Virus record (IMG/VR): IMGVR_UViG_3300032087_005496
Span: 1 to 28,185 of that record
Length of the DNA stretch: 28,185 nucleotides
Reading direction: 5' to 3' (one strand)
Source: a virus
The position numbers were made by a program, and so were the translations under genes. Shown here one piece after another: positions 20,901 through 28,185 of the stretch. The stretch's first letter is position 1. Each line of letters starts with the position of its first letter. The notes beneath the pieces were generated by a model. The model was given only the letters and a program-made list of their open reading frames with translations, had not been told where the DNA came from and ran no database searches.

Positions 20901-23762
20901 TATGGTGGGCCAAGCAAAGACAACGTAAAAATAAGTGAAGACGTTAGGGCCGTTTTGGGTACAAATTTTCCCAACTTTTTACAAAACATAGTAAAAAATA
21001 AATTTAAAATATTTAGAAATATTCGTATTCATACTCATGTAGAGGATTTAGATAAAACGTTACCATTAAATTTTGATTTAGCCCCTAAACCAAAGCTGCA
21101 GGAAGAAGGAGAAAAACAAAAGGACGGGGATATCTCAAGACTTGAATTTATAAAATCAGCACAAGCTCAGCTTAGAAATGACCCAGAGGCCCAAGGTCGT
21201 ATTGTAAGTATTGGGAACACTGACATTATTTTACTTAAGGTACCAGAGGCGCAAATTGCAGCAGGATCAACAGTAGAGAATGTAGCAGCACAGGGCCGAG
21301 CTTATTTAGCTTTAGCTCACGAACTTGGCCATGTGGTTTTTAACCAAGAAATAGACAACGTATTAGATAACAAAGCTCTTAGAGATAGGTTGTATTTAGC
21401 TTTTGAAAAAGATGCTGCAGCCGAAGGGGCACCGCGTATATACAGCGAGGAGCATGGCTTTGAAGAGTGGTACTCTGATAATCTTGCTTCTTTTCTTTTA
21501 AAAGAATTTAAACAAGAAAGGCAAAAACCTAAAAATGCGGTCGAAGGTTTTTTTGTTCGTATGGCTAAAAAGTTAAAAGCTGCTTGGGACACACTATCTC
21601 GTGAAGTTCGAAGAAGGTTTCAAATAAACCCAACTTTTGATGAGTATATTACAGAAGTAGTAGCTTCTTATAAAAAAGGTATTAGAGAGCCTAGCAGGAA
21701 AAAAATACCATTTATTCAGGTACGTAATGCACAGTTTGTAGCTGAAAAAATTGTACCAAAGTTTGCAGAAAAATATGTTGGCAAGAACTTTGCAAATAGA
21801 GTAAGAAGAGAAACTACACAGTTTTTATCTTCTGACAACCAAGTCTCAAGGATTGCTAAATATATTACGATGCCCTCTGCTAACTTTTTACGAAGTCTGG
21901 GTAAAGAAAATAAAACTGGAGATAAATTAGCTGATATTTTTGAAACTCGATCTCAAACTACTGATACAAAAGGTTTGGTACAAGCTAAACTTTTAAATAC
22001 TAATTCAGCTTTAAATGAGATAGAAGCTATCTTAGGCATTGATAGAAAAACTGGAGTCACTCAAGAAGCAATACAGGTTCTTTTAGAAACAGAAGATAAC
22101 CTTGTAAATGACAGAGACCTTCCATCAGAACAAAGCCGAGAAATAAGAAGTTGGCTAAAAGATTTTTACAACAAAAATAAACTTAGCCTTATTTTTAAAG
22201 GCGAAGCTCTAGAAAATTATTTTCCACGTCTTTTAGACCTTCAAAAACTAGACACTAGTGAAGGGGCGCAAGAACTAGCTAATATTCTTCTTCAATATAA
22301 TCCAGATTTAAAAGCAAAAGCGGCTTTAGGTATAGCTCAAGAGTTAAGAAAAGCCATTGATCCAAATGATGCTTTAATGGAAGGTAATCAACAGAATGAA
22401 GACGAGGGCCCTACTTCTTTTAACCTAGGTTTAGCTAAAAATAGAACTAAATACTTTGCGAACGTTCCTACTAAAGCTCTACGAGAGGCCGGCTTTTTAC
22501 GCCCACCAGAAGTAGCTTTAAGAACTTATATTGCTAATACTGTAAAAAGGGTTGAGTATAACAAAAGAGGCGGGGCTAAAAGAGTTCAATTTCTTTTAGA
22601 CCAATTACCAGAAAACCAAAAAGAAGCAGCTGAAAAAGCTGTTAATGCTAATTTAGGTAGAACCAATGCAGCGCTTGGTCCTATTTCAAGGTTTGTTAAT
22701 AGTTGGGGTTTAGTCTCTAATATTTTAAGTTTACTAGCTTTCTCTGTTTTTGCTTCTTTGCCTGACTTTGCAGGACCCGTGCTGCGTTCTAAGTCCTTTA
22801 ATAGTATAAAAAATGTTACTGACGTTTTGTCTAATAAAGTTAACAGAGAGGAAGCCGCACAGTTGGCAAAAGATATAGGAGTAGTATCAACTGATGCTAT
22901 TAGTAGTATGTACGTTAATGCTGCAGAGTTAGACTATATGAGTGATAACGCCAAATTTATCTCAGAAAAGTTCTTTGAGTATACTGGTTTAAACTGGTAC
23001 ACCCAGTTTACTAGAGAGTTTGCTGCTGGCATGGGTAAAAGGTTTTTAGTAGAGCACGCAAAGAAAGCCGAAAAAGGTAATGAAACTTCTATTAGGTACT
23101 TAAAAGAATTAAATTTAAATGCAAAAGAAGTAAACGCTTGGATAAAAGATAACTTTGATGTTAAAAACCATACAAAAGTTAAAGAAGGACTAGGAAGATT
23201 TGTTGAAGAGTCTATTGTTCGACCTGATGCTTCACAAAGGCCTGTTTGGGCCTCTGACCCTAGGTTTGCTTTAATTTGGCAGCTTAAGTCTTTCTTTTAT
23301 GCTTACGGTAAAAATATTATTGGTGGGGTTTCTAATGAAGTTAAAGCTCGAGCCAAAGCTGGTCAAAAAATACCGAACATTGCTTTCCCTATTTTATTGG
23401 CAGCTTCCACACTTCTGCCTTTAAGTATGTTAGGGTTAGACCTAAGAGAAAGGTTTAAAGTTGGTTTAGACTGGTTACTACCTTTCACTGGACCTAAGAA
23501 TGACAGTGGTATTTTTGATTCTTCTGGCAAAGACTACAGAAAAAGTTTAGATATGGAGCCAGGAGAGTACGTTTTTGAAATACTAGATAGGTCGGGAGTG
23601 TTTGGGCCTTTTGCTTTAGCTATGCCCTTGTTTATGCAAGAAAAGCGTTATGGCGACCCATTTTGGGTATCGCCTTTAGGTCCGAGTGTAGAGAAAGGTT
23701 TTGATTTCTTAGAAGGAGATTTAGATTTTGATGATATCATTCCTATTTGGAGTCAGTTATAA
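17913..23762 (+). CDS. giant ejection protein with zinc-metallopeptidase motif, 1949 aa
   Basis: Starts at GTG (TAA-T-GTG junction); the ATG at 17911 is out of frame. Visible parts in order: Gly/Ala-rich hydrophobic segments at about 121-150, 200-225 and 325-348; a long mixed region; a zincin motif HELGHVVF with His1136, Glu1137, His1140 and a likely third ligand in FEEWYSDN (Glu1184/Glu1185); basic linkers; and a C-terminal region with hydrophobic stretches near 1598-1625 and 1822-1842 around the conserved-looking RFALIWQLKSFFYAYGK (from Arg1784). Position after three smaller internal proteins matches T7 gp16, the largest ejected protein, which carries a transglycosylase; here a protease signature is found and no lysozyme motif. 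It also recalls polyvalent phage proteins that include zincin domains and enter the host with the DNA. The zincin call is from motif only. Confidence 0.8.
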   Translation: MAKDTEFKVGQFDASGDFDAVEQFQSGPGVDGAEITDPIQAFQTGVQAGGLNLVANLEYFNAIGNSIMGEQKARDRAIARAQNLQQDSASLMADFESFENFLEEPTVGGFINQVFSATGQFAPSAAASMAAALTGAGVGALIGGVALKAGGQSALTSLATKRVAQKEIKNIVNKKLRNETLDEAEEGLLNATYDKLRKDYFNRQIGRGAIAGAVAQEYPQGAGIAFGTFAEQDMVDPVQAFQSLGLGVPFAAVGVGSEALIANNFRKILMKGKGPLHNQILQSIGVSATAEGVTEALQEELTVQQRFAIDDDYEQAHANLDRAQALFAGFFGGAGVGAAGGTVASVIGKAREGVNEGYVAQIEKNFESERFGNTEDGKVAPEPKGWLLAQMRAMVDPSNKKDSVFIDANSYQQAQELQNDPRYADLFAQAGAKFVDGGRMGTLLSSNEESLARFADLVKNNPNDTLALDALLVDILGFTNNRNVGQDTSVVEVSDLDGNLIWYQTVDQETKAAAERKARELFGNEARVESVSISDHVLKRKQKVQEEKMGRTRGSGAFTLQEGLDEVRQDQAAAMEQEDPSAIFANLPEPGIAESTPPIRASLRSLGRKVEGRTREVIPFEVQMPEGEGWAVGKKTNLKFIEEEVINKAKGFFPEFKSLNDQLNANLEAGRYSNALLNTYNEISEKFPSNLYTITEFENNVGETRYQIQELKTQDLDTMLPALIPTKVQQALEIESNIENNIQQAREKNIPIEKGKRTTLTGFKIKTPGSNQFRPVYMPVLTSFGRKLNAALRMETANPKEQTEQEQIRDGFGTIYFYLTDQGYEFTWPGKDNFNTSLEKSNAIVYADKGKNLSLKALQPGKFGVPGIVGKALTREEKFNNLKKQIREAFEVGRYDRQPFDLATLEEQFTDPEQLEELEDFVEEVINPQIPSVAAKITTPSRLEAGEFLEAEADTQAETLEGTLDALTPTQQKNLELRELQKESLLNGVPDKNNPYYGGPSKDNVKISEDVRAVLGTNFPNFLQNIVKNKFKIFRNIRIHTHVEDLDKTLPLNFDLAPKPKLQEEGEKQKDGDISRLEFIKSAQAQLRNDPEAQGRIVSIGNTDIILLKVPEAQIAAGSTVENVAAQGRAYLALAHELGHVVFNQEIDNVLDNKALRDRLYLAFEKDAAAEGAPRIYSEEHGFEEWYSDNLASFLLKEFKQERQKPKNAVEGFFVRMAKKLKAAWDTLSREVRRRFQINPTFDEYITEVVASYKKGIREPSRKKIPFIQVRNAQFVAEKIVPKFAEKYVGKNFANRVRRETTQFLSSDNQVSRIAKYITMPSANFLRSLGKENKTGDKLADIFETRSQTTDTKGLVQAKLLNTNSALNEIEAILGIDRKTGVTQEAIQVLLETEDNLVNDRDLPSEQSREIRSWLKDFYNKNKLSLIFKGEALENYFPRLLDLQKLDTSEGAQELANILLQYNPDLKAKAALGIAQELRKAIDPNDALMEGNQQNEDEGPTSFNLGLAKNRTKYFANVPTKALREAGFLRPPEVALRTYIANTVKRVEYNKRGGAKRVQFLLDQLPENQKEAAEKAVNANLGRTNAALGPISRFVNSWGLVSNILSLLAFSVFASLPDFAGPVLRSKSFNSIKNVTDVLSNKVNREEAAQLAKDIGVVSTDAISSMYVNAAELDYMSDNAKFISEKFFEYTGLNWYTQFTREFAAGMGKRFLVEHAKKAEKGNETSIRYLKELNLNAKEVNAWIKDNFDVKNHTKVKEGLGRFVEESIVRPDASQRPVWASDPRFALIWQLKSFFYAYGKNIIGGVSNEVKARAKAGQKIPNIAFPILLAASTLLPLSMLGLDLRERFKVGLDWLLPFTGPKNDSGIFDSSGKDYRKSLDMEPGEYVFEILDRSGVFGPFALAMPLFMQEKRYGDPFWVSPLGPSVEKGFDFLEGDLDFDDIIPIWSQL

Positions 23763-23771
23763 TAAGGTACT

Positions 23772-24146
23772 ATGGCATATTCAAATACAATTAAACTAGT
23801 AGTAGGTGATACTCTTCCTGAGTTAACTTTTACTCTAAAAGACAGTAACACAGCAGCTTCTGGCCAAACTCTTGACCCAGAAGATAACTCAACTTGGGCC
23901 CCAATAGACCTAACAAGTGGTACTGTACGTTTAAGAATTAGGGAAATTGGTAAAACTACAGTATTAAGTACGATAAGCGCAACCATAAGTGATCCAACAA
24001 ATGGGGTTTGTTCCCTGTTGTTCCCTTCTGGAACTTGGACAGCTTCTGGAACTTTTGAAGGAGAAATAGAGTTTACAAAGTCAGATGGCAATATTCAGAC
24101 AGTACAAGACTTAGTTAAGTTTAAAGTACGTGATGATTTTGACTAA
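23772..24146 (+). CDS. small beta-sandwich tail/fibre protein, BppU-like
   Basis: A 124-residue all-beta protein: NTIKLVVGDTLPELTFTLKD, then PIDLTSGTVRLRIREIG, and a closing GTFEGEIEFTKSDGNIQTVQ. The order GDT-LP-hydrophobic-F-LKD, then IDLT-G-V-hydrophobic-R, resembles the N-terminal domain of BppU-type baseplate proteins and similar single-domain tail proteins. It is the first gene after the ejection proteins and overlaps the repeat protein gene (TAATG). Probably a connector between tail and fibres. AAGG before ATG. Confidence 0.55.
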   Translation: MAYSNTIKLVVGDTLPELTFTLKDSNTAASGQTLDPEDNSTWAPIDLTSGTVRLRIREIGKTTVLSTISATISDPTNGVCSLLFPSGTWTASGTFEGEIEFTKSDGNIQTVQDLVKFKVRDDFD

Positions 24147-25480
24147 TGGCATTCAAAGTTACTGTAGATTATCAGAACCTACGATTAATTATAGACAGCG
24201 ACTCAACAGAGTCCGTTAGTACTTTTGCACAAACAAAAGCCCTTGTTGATTTTGTTAATTTACAAAACTCATTACAGTACGTAAATCTAACAGCAGCCGA
24301 TGTTTTACTAGACGCTGATACTAAAAACTTATACTTTTCTTCTCAGTACGACTCTCCTCAAGCTTTAGAAGTCACTGTTTCTGATTTAATTGATACTATT
24401 GATACTGCTTTAGGCAAAAGTGATTCAACTACTTTGACAGAAAATGCTGTTAAAGCTATAGGAAAAGGGGTCTCTGACTCTGTTGCTCTTACTGAAGTTC
24501 TAGCAAAAAGCATACTTTTTGTCCGTGTTTTTTCTGATACATACTCTGTAAGTGATGCGATAGATAGCCTCGATACTGGCCTAGGTAAAACAGATAGTCT
24601 TACTTTATCAGAAGCAGAGGCAAAATTATTTGAAACATCTAAATCAGATTCTTTAAGTCTAAGCGAAGTAGATACCAAACTTTTTTCTTTAGGTAAGGCT
24701 GATACGCCTATTCTTAGTGAAAATATCGATGCTATTGATACTGCTTTAGTAAAAAGTGATACCGCAACTTTAAGTGAAGCTTTAGACAGTATTAGTACCT
24801 CACTACCAAAAGCAGATAGTTTTACATTATCTGAGAATGCTTTGTTGTTAGTGGGTTTAAACAAAACGGATTCGGTATCGCTTTCTGAGTCTTTAGCGCG
24901 GGTTGTTGCTTATGTTAGAGAGTTTTCAGATGGTTTTACTTTAGATGACCGCGCAAGTGTTACCGATGAACTACAAACAGACATAGGGCTAGTAAAAGGC
25001 AATATTGTTACTATGTTAGAAGATTCTTCTTTTGCCTTATCTAAACCCGCTATTACGGCTTCTGTTACCATGCAAGATGTTTTAACTTATGCTGGCAATT
25101 TTGTACAAACAGACAGTGTAAATGTAAGCGATGTACAAACTTTGGGTACTGGACTAGGTAAAGATGATAGTATTGCGGTTACAGAAGACCTTAATCTTGA
25201 TAATACCCTAGTAAAAAGTGAAGTCTTATCTATTCTTGAGGCTATTAGCTTAGCTCCAAGCTTAACCCAAAGCGATAGCTTTTCTCTAAGTGAGAGTTTA
25301 GTCTACAGTTCAAGTTTAAGTAAGGCAGATATAGTAACTTTAAGTGAAGCCCTGGCCCAAAGTGTTAGCAAAAGTCTATCAGATAGTGTTACAATATCTG
25401 AGTCGATCAGTGTTTTATTTGTGCCTGGCGGCACTAGTGTACTTAACACTGCGCCTTTAAACACTGGTGTATTAAATTAG
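24146..25480 (+). CDS. tandem-repeat fibre protein, 444 aa
   Basis: Residues 1-90 are a beta-containing head (FKVTVDYQNLRLIIDSDSTE onward). Residues 91-425 are about 18 tandem units of roughly 18 residues with the pattern K-S/T/A-D-S/T-x-x-L-S/T-E-x-x, for example KTDSLTLSEAEAKLF and KSDSLSLSEVDTKLF. The last 19 residues (PGGTSVLNTAPLNTGVLN) form a Thr/Asn-rich tail. No Lys-x-Cys or enzymatic motif. Regular alternation of polar and hydrophobic residues suggests an elongated beta-solenoid or fibrous rod, so a tail-fibre shaft or adhesin is likely. Position between two tail-fibre genes supports this. Confidence 0.7.
   Translation: MAFKVTVDYQNLRLIIDSDSTESVSTFAQTKALVDFVNLQNSLQYVNLTAADVLLDADTKNLYFSSQYDSPQALEVTVSDLIDTIDTALGKSDSTTLTENAVKAIGKGVSDSVALTEVLAKSILFVRVFSDTYSVSDAIDSLDTGLGKTDSLTLSEAEAKLFETSKSDSLSLSEVDTKLFSLGKADTPILSENIDAIDTALVKSDTATLSEALDSISTSLPKADSFTLSENALLLVGLNKTDSVSLSESLARVVAYVREFSDGFTLDDRASVTDELQTDIGLVKGNIVTMLEDSSFALSKPAITASVTMQDVLTYAGNFVQTDSVNVSDVQTLGTGLGKDDSIAVTEDLNLDNTLVKSEVLSILEAISLAPSLTQSDSFSLSESLVYSSSLSKADIVTLSEALAQSVSKSLSDSVTISESISVLFVPGGTSVLNTAPLNTGVLN
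24416..25420 (+). repeat. about 18 in-frame repeat units of about 54 bases
   Basis: Coding repeat inside the fibre gene. The protein pattern is kept while synonymous positions vary, so the copies are old rather than freshly duplicated. Units near the middle (about residues 260-320) are the most degenerate. Unit length is mostly 18-19 residues, with a few longer. Confidence 0.75.
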
Positions 25481-25488
25481 GAGAAAAA

Positions 25489-25914
25489 ATGATTAACGAT
25501 AATCTAAAACTTAAGGGTCGATTAAAGATCGCACTCAACGGTGAAACTGTAAAGGAAGTTGACAATATCGTTGTAACAGACGGTAAAGAATATGTCGCTT
25601 CTAGAATGAAAGATGCAACAGCAACGGCTATGTCACATATGGCCATTGGTACTGACTCAACAGCAGCATCAGCATCTGATGCAGCCTTAGGGTCTGAAGC
25701 AGGTAGAGTTTCTTTAACTTCTACTACTGTTACCTCTAACGAAGTTGAATATGTTGCAACTTTTGGTGCTGGTACTGGTACTGGAGCAATTACTGAAGCA
25801 GGTATTTTAAATGCTTCTTCTTCAGGAACATTACTTTGTAGAACAGTTTTTTCAGTTGTTAATAAAGGATCATCTGACTCAATGACAATTACTTGGACAG
25901 TTACAGTCAGCTAA
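25489..25914 (+). CDS. conserved phage tail-associated protein, 141 aa
   Basis: A 141-residue protein, mostly beta. It opens with INDNLKLKGRLKIALNGETV, then NIVVTDGKEYVASRM, AIGTDSTAASASDAALGSEA, the strongly conserved-looking VEYVATFGAGTGTGAITEAG, and LLCRTVFSVVNKGSSDSMTI ending in TWTVTVS. I recognise this pattern from many phage genomes, where it lies among tail-fibre genes and is annotated as hypothetical or fibre-associated. GGAG lies six bases ahead of the ATG. Likely an accessory part of the receptor-binding apparatus. Confidence 0.68.
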   Translation: MINDNLKLKGRLKIALNGETVKEVDNIVVTDGKEYVASRMKDATATAMSHMAIGTDSTAASASDAALGSEAGRVSLTSTTVTSNEVEYVATFGAGTGTGAITEAGILNASSSGTLLCRTVFSVVNKGSSDSMTITWTVTVS

Positions 25915-25934
25915 TAAATTAGGAGGCTATAACT

Positions 25935-28185
25935 GTGGGAATTGTTTTTAAGAACAATGCCAAGACAACTCTTGCATCGGGTATTACCGACACAGCAACA
26001 TCCGCAACCGTTGTTGATGGTAGCGTATTCCCATCTTTAGGTGCAGGCGAGTACTTTTTTTGTACATTTGATACTGGTACGCAAAATGAAATAGTAAAGG
26101 TTACTGCTAGGTCCGGTAACACCCTTACTATTGTCCGTGCTCAAGACAATACCACAGCTAGGTCTTTTTTATCCGGCCATGCCGCTGAACTCAGAGTCAC
26201 TGCCGGTGTCCTAGAAAACATCCAAGAAAACATAGCAGCTAAGTCTGCTAACCAAACTATTTACTCAACCACTACAGCAAGTAGTGCAACTTCATACGAC
26301 ATTGGTATAGACCCCGGAGTGGAGGCAAATGCTAGTGTCTTTTTAGACGGGGTTTACCAACATCACGACACATTTTCGTTTAGTGGTTCAACTTTAACTT
26401 TTGACGCAGCTCCAGTAGACGGTACCGCTTTAGAAGTAATTGTTGATAATTTAATTAATTTACAGTCTTCTAATTTAAGTGTAGATACCTTTACCGCAGC
26501 TGATGTTGGTGGCAACCCTCAAACAGACTTTACTTTATCCGATGTCCCCGGAGCAGAGACCAACTTAATTGTCTTTGTTGATGGTGTCTTTCAAAACCAA
26601 GACTCCTATACTTTTTCGAACAATACATTAACCATGACAGACGGCGTTACTGCTGATCGAGTAGTAACCGTTTATATAATCAACCCCGTCAACATTGGTA
26701 CCCCAAGCGATGGCACTATTACCAGTGCTAAATTATCTGGAGACATTACATTCCCGGGAGACATTACAGTTACAGGCGATGTTGCTTTTGACTCACCAAC
26801 CTTTGTAGTTGATAACGTTAATTCAAGAGTGGGTATTGGTACCGCCGCTCCATCAACCTTATTGGATATTGTTGGTGACGTAAAAATGTCAGCCGACCTT
26901 ACAGTAGATACTTCTACCTTACACGTAGACTCTGCTAACAACAGAGTTGGTATAGGAACTACTTCGCCAGAACAAATATTACATCTTGCTTCAAATAGTC
27001 CAATTATCAGATTAGAAGATACTGATGGTACTGACCAATATGGACAAATTAAATACAACGGAACTCTATTGGATATCATGTCAAGAAATGGAGCATCTGA
27101 TGGAGTTATTAGATTTGGTGGTCATGCTGGTGGTAACTTTACTGAGTATGCTAGATTTGCTAGCTCAGGCAACTTAATGGTAGGTAAATCATCTCAATCA
27201 GGAAATGCTGCATTAACAATTAAAAGTCCTGCTGGTGGCAATACAGGAATTATGATTGTCGAAGGTGATACCAGCGATGGTTGGGGATTATATTCTGTAA
27301 CTTCTGATGATTCTTTTAGAATTACACAATTTACAGACCCGGGCACTTATAGCGATAAAGTAACTATTGATTCCTCAGGCAACATAGGGGTTGGTACAAC
27401 CTCACCATCTACTTATGGCTTATTTACTGTAAATGGCTCTGGTATTACCAATCATATTAATTCAACTTCTGGTGCTGGTGGTATCAATTTTTATGAAGGT
27501 GGTTCTGGTAGATTTAGTCTAAGAACCCTTAATGGTTCTGCTGGTTTAGCATTTTATGACACTTTTAATGGGGCAGAACGCATGAGAATTAGTAGCTCGG
27601 GAAATGTAGGGATAAATAACACTCAAGCAAGATATCCATTAAATGTTTACAACTCAACCAACGACACTGAAACATTAAAACTAGATACAAATGGTGGTAG
27701 TGGTAGTGTGCAAGGTAGAAACCATTTAGGTATCAATCATTTTGATTCTAGTACTACAAACTCAAGCTGTAGAATTTCTGCAATCGAAGATAGTACAGGC
27801 AGTTGGAGAGCTTCTCTTGCCTTCAGCACCAGATCAGTAGATTCTGATTCAGTACCAACAGAACGCATGAGGATTACTAGTGGTGGACTACTAAATGTTA
27901 AAAGCACTACAGTTGGTGCTGGTGGTGGGCAAATAGCACTACAACCACAAGATGCTTCAACTGCAGATGACCAAGATTATGGTTTTATCTCATTTAGAAA
28001 CAATAGTGAAACTACGCTTGCTCAAATAAAAGGAATTAGTGAAGGCTCAGGCAATAATAAGTCACATTTGCAATTCTATACCAGTGATGGCTCACTTGGT
28101 ATGAGAATGAGAATAAGAGATAACGGCACAGTTCAAGTTATTGGTGCATTGTCAAAAGGCTCAGGTTCATTTGAAATTGAACACC
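25935..28185 (+). CDS. tail fibre protein, GTG start, runs off right edge
   Basis: Open for 750 codons to the window edge. The GTG start is set by a perfect AGGAGG site eight bases upstream. Residues 1-105 are an N-terminal anchor (FKNNAKTTLASGITDTATSA onward). Two tandem beta domains of about 65 residues follow, each with a VF-V/L-DGV-Y/F-Q core (VFLDGVYQHHD and VFVDGVFQNQD). From about residue 290 there are repeated shaft modules: NSRVGIGTAAP, NNRVGIGTTSP, GNIGVGTTSP, GNVGINNTQ and two ERMRI segments. The last visible residues, ALSKGSGSFEIEH, are the start of the C-terminal segment of many marine phage fibres, so a chaperone or receptor-binding tip probably follows. Recognises the host surface. 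Confidence 0.88.
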   Translation, partial: MGIVFKNNAKTTLASGITDTATSATVVDGSVFPSLGAGEYFFCTFDTGTQNEIVKVTARSGNTLTIVRAQDNTTARSFLSGHAAELRVTAGVLENIQENIAAKSANQTIYSTTTASSATSYDIGIDPGVEANASVFLDGVYQHHDTFSFSGSTLTFDAAPVDGTALEVIVDNLINLQSSNLSVDTFTAADVGGNPQTDFTLSDVPGAETNLIVFVDGVFQNQDSYTFSNNTLTMTDGVTADRVVTVYIINPVNIGTPSDGTITSAKLSGDITFPGDITVTGDVAFDSPTFVVDNVNSRVGIGTAAPSTLLDIVGDVKMSADLTVDTSTLHVDSANNRVGIGTTSPEQILHLASNSPIIRLEDTDGTDQYGQIKYNGTLLDIMSRNGASDGVIRFGGHAGGNFTEYARFASSGNLMVGKSSQSGNAALTIKSPAGGNTGIMIVEGDTSDGWGLYSVTSDDSFRITQFTDPGTYSDKVTIDSSGNIGVGTTSPSTYGLFTVNGSGITNHINSTSGAGGINFYEGGSGRFSLRTLNGSAGLAFYDTFNGAERMRISSSGNVGINNTQARYPLNVYNSTNDTETLKLDTNGGSGSVQGRNHLGINHFDSSTTNSSCRISAIEDSTGSWRASLAFSTRSVDSDSVPTERMRITSGGLLNVKSTTVGAGGGQIALQPQDASTADDQDYGFISFRNNSETTLAQIKGISEGSGNNKSHLQFYTSDGSLGMRMRIRDNGTVQVIGALSKGSGSFEIEH

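Overview
The window is one continuous piece of a tailed bacteriophage genome, not a cellular chromosome. The rightward genes are in the classical virion order: HNH endonuclease, small and large terminase, P22-type portal, scaffold, N4-gp56-type major capsid, two neck/adaptor proteins, a GNAT-like protein, several internal (ejection) proteins including one of 1949 residues, then tail-fibre genes. No tail tube, sheath or tape-measure gene of a long-tailed phage is present, so a short-tailed (podovirus-like) particle is the best reading. The moderate-to-low G+C, the tail-fibre modules (GIGTTSP repeats, SKGSGSF tail) and the overall style resemble marine podoviruses of alphaproteobacteria such as the SAR11/SAR116/roseobacter phages. 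That placement is from memory of the families and was not tested by a search.

Layout. Positions 1-3887 hold a leftward (minus-strand) operon of tightly packed genes, mostly of unknown function, with strong AGGAGG ribosome sites. Its recognisable members are a MoxR-type AAA+ ATPase and a protein with DnaJ-like CxxCxGxG zinc motifs. Positions 3888-4400 are non-coding and carry a dense cluster of the heptamer TGTWACA. Positions 4401-4933 are a separate leftward cassette of three tiny genes, two of them membrane proteins, closed by a UUCG-loop terminator at 4361-4393. Positions 4934-5230 are the divergence region, with an inverted repeat, a triloop hairpin and a G-run block. From 5231 to the right edge all genes point rightward.

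Expression signals stand out. The HNH and terS genes have no Shine-Dalgarno and sit 6-8 bases behind a -10 hexamer, which suggests leaderless mRNAs. The capsid gene has its own likely promoter, a 196-base structured leader and a strong terminator. Most other virion genes are joined by ATGA/TAATG overlaps and are probably translationally coupled.

How the genes work together: TerS/TerL (with the HNH protein possibly assisting) pump DNA through the portal into a shell built from the capsid protein on the scaffold. The two adaptor proteins close the neck. The four proteins from 14503 to 23762 are probably ejected with the DNA. The largest carries an HELGH zinc-protease signature. The genes from 23772 on build the fibres that recognise the host; the last one runs off the right edge. 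The leftward genes are presumably early or host-takeover functions, and the replication genes are not in this window.
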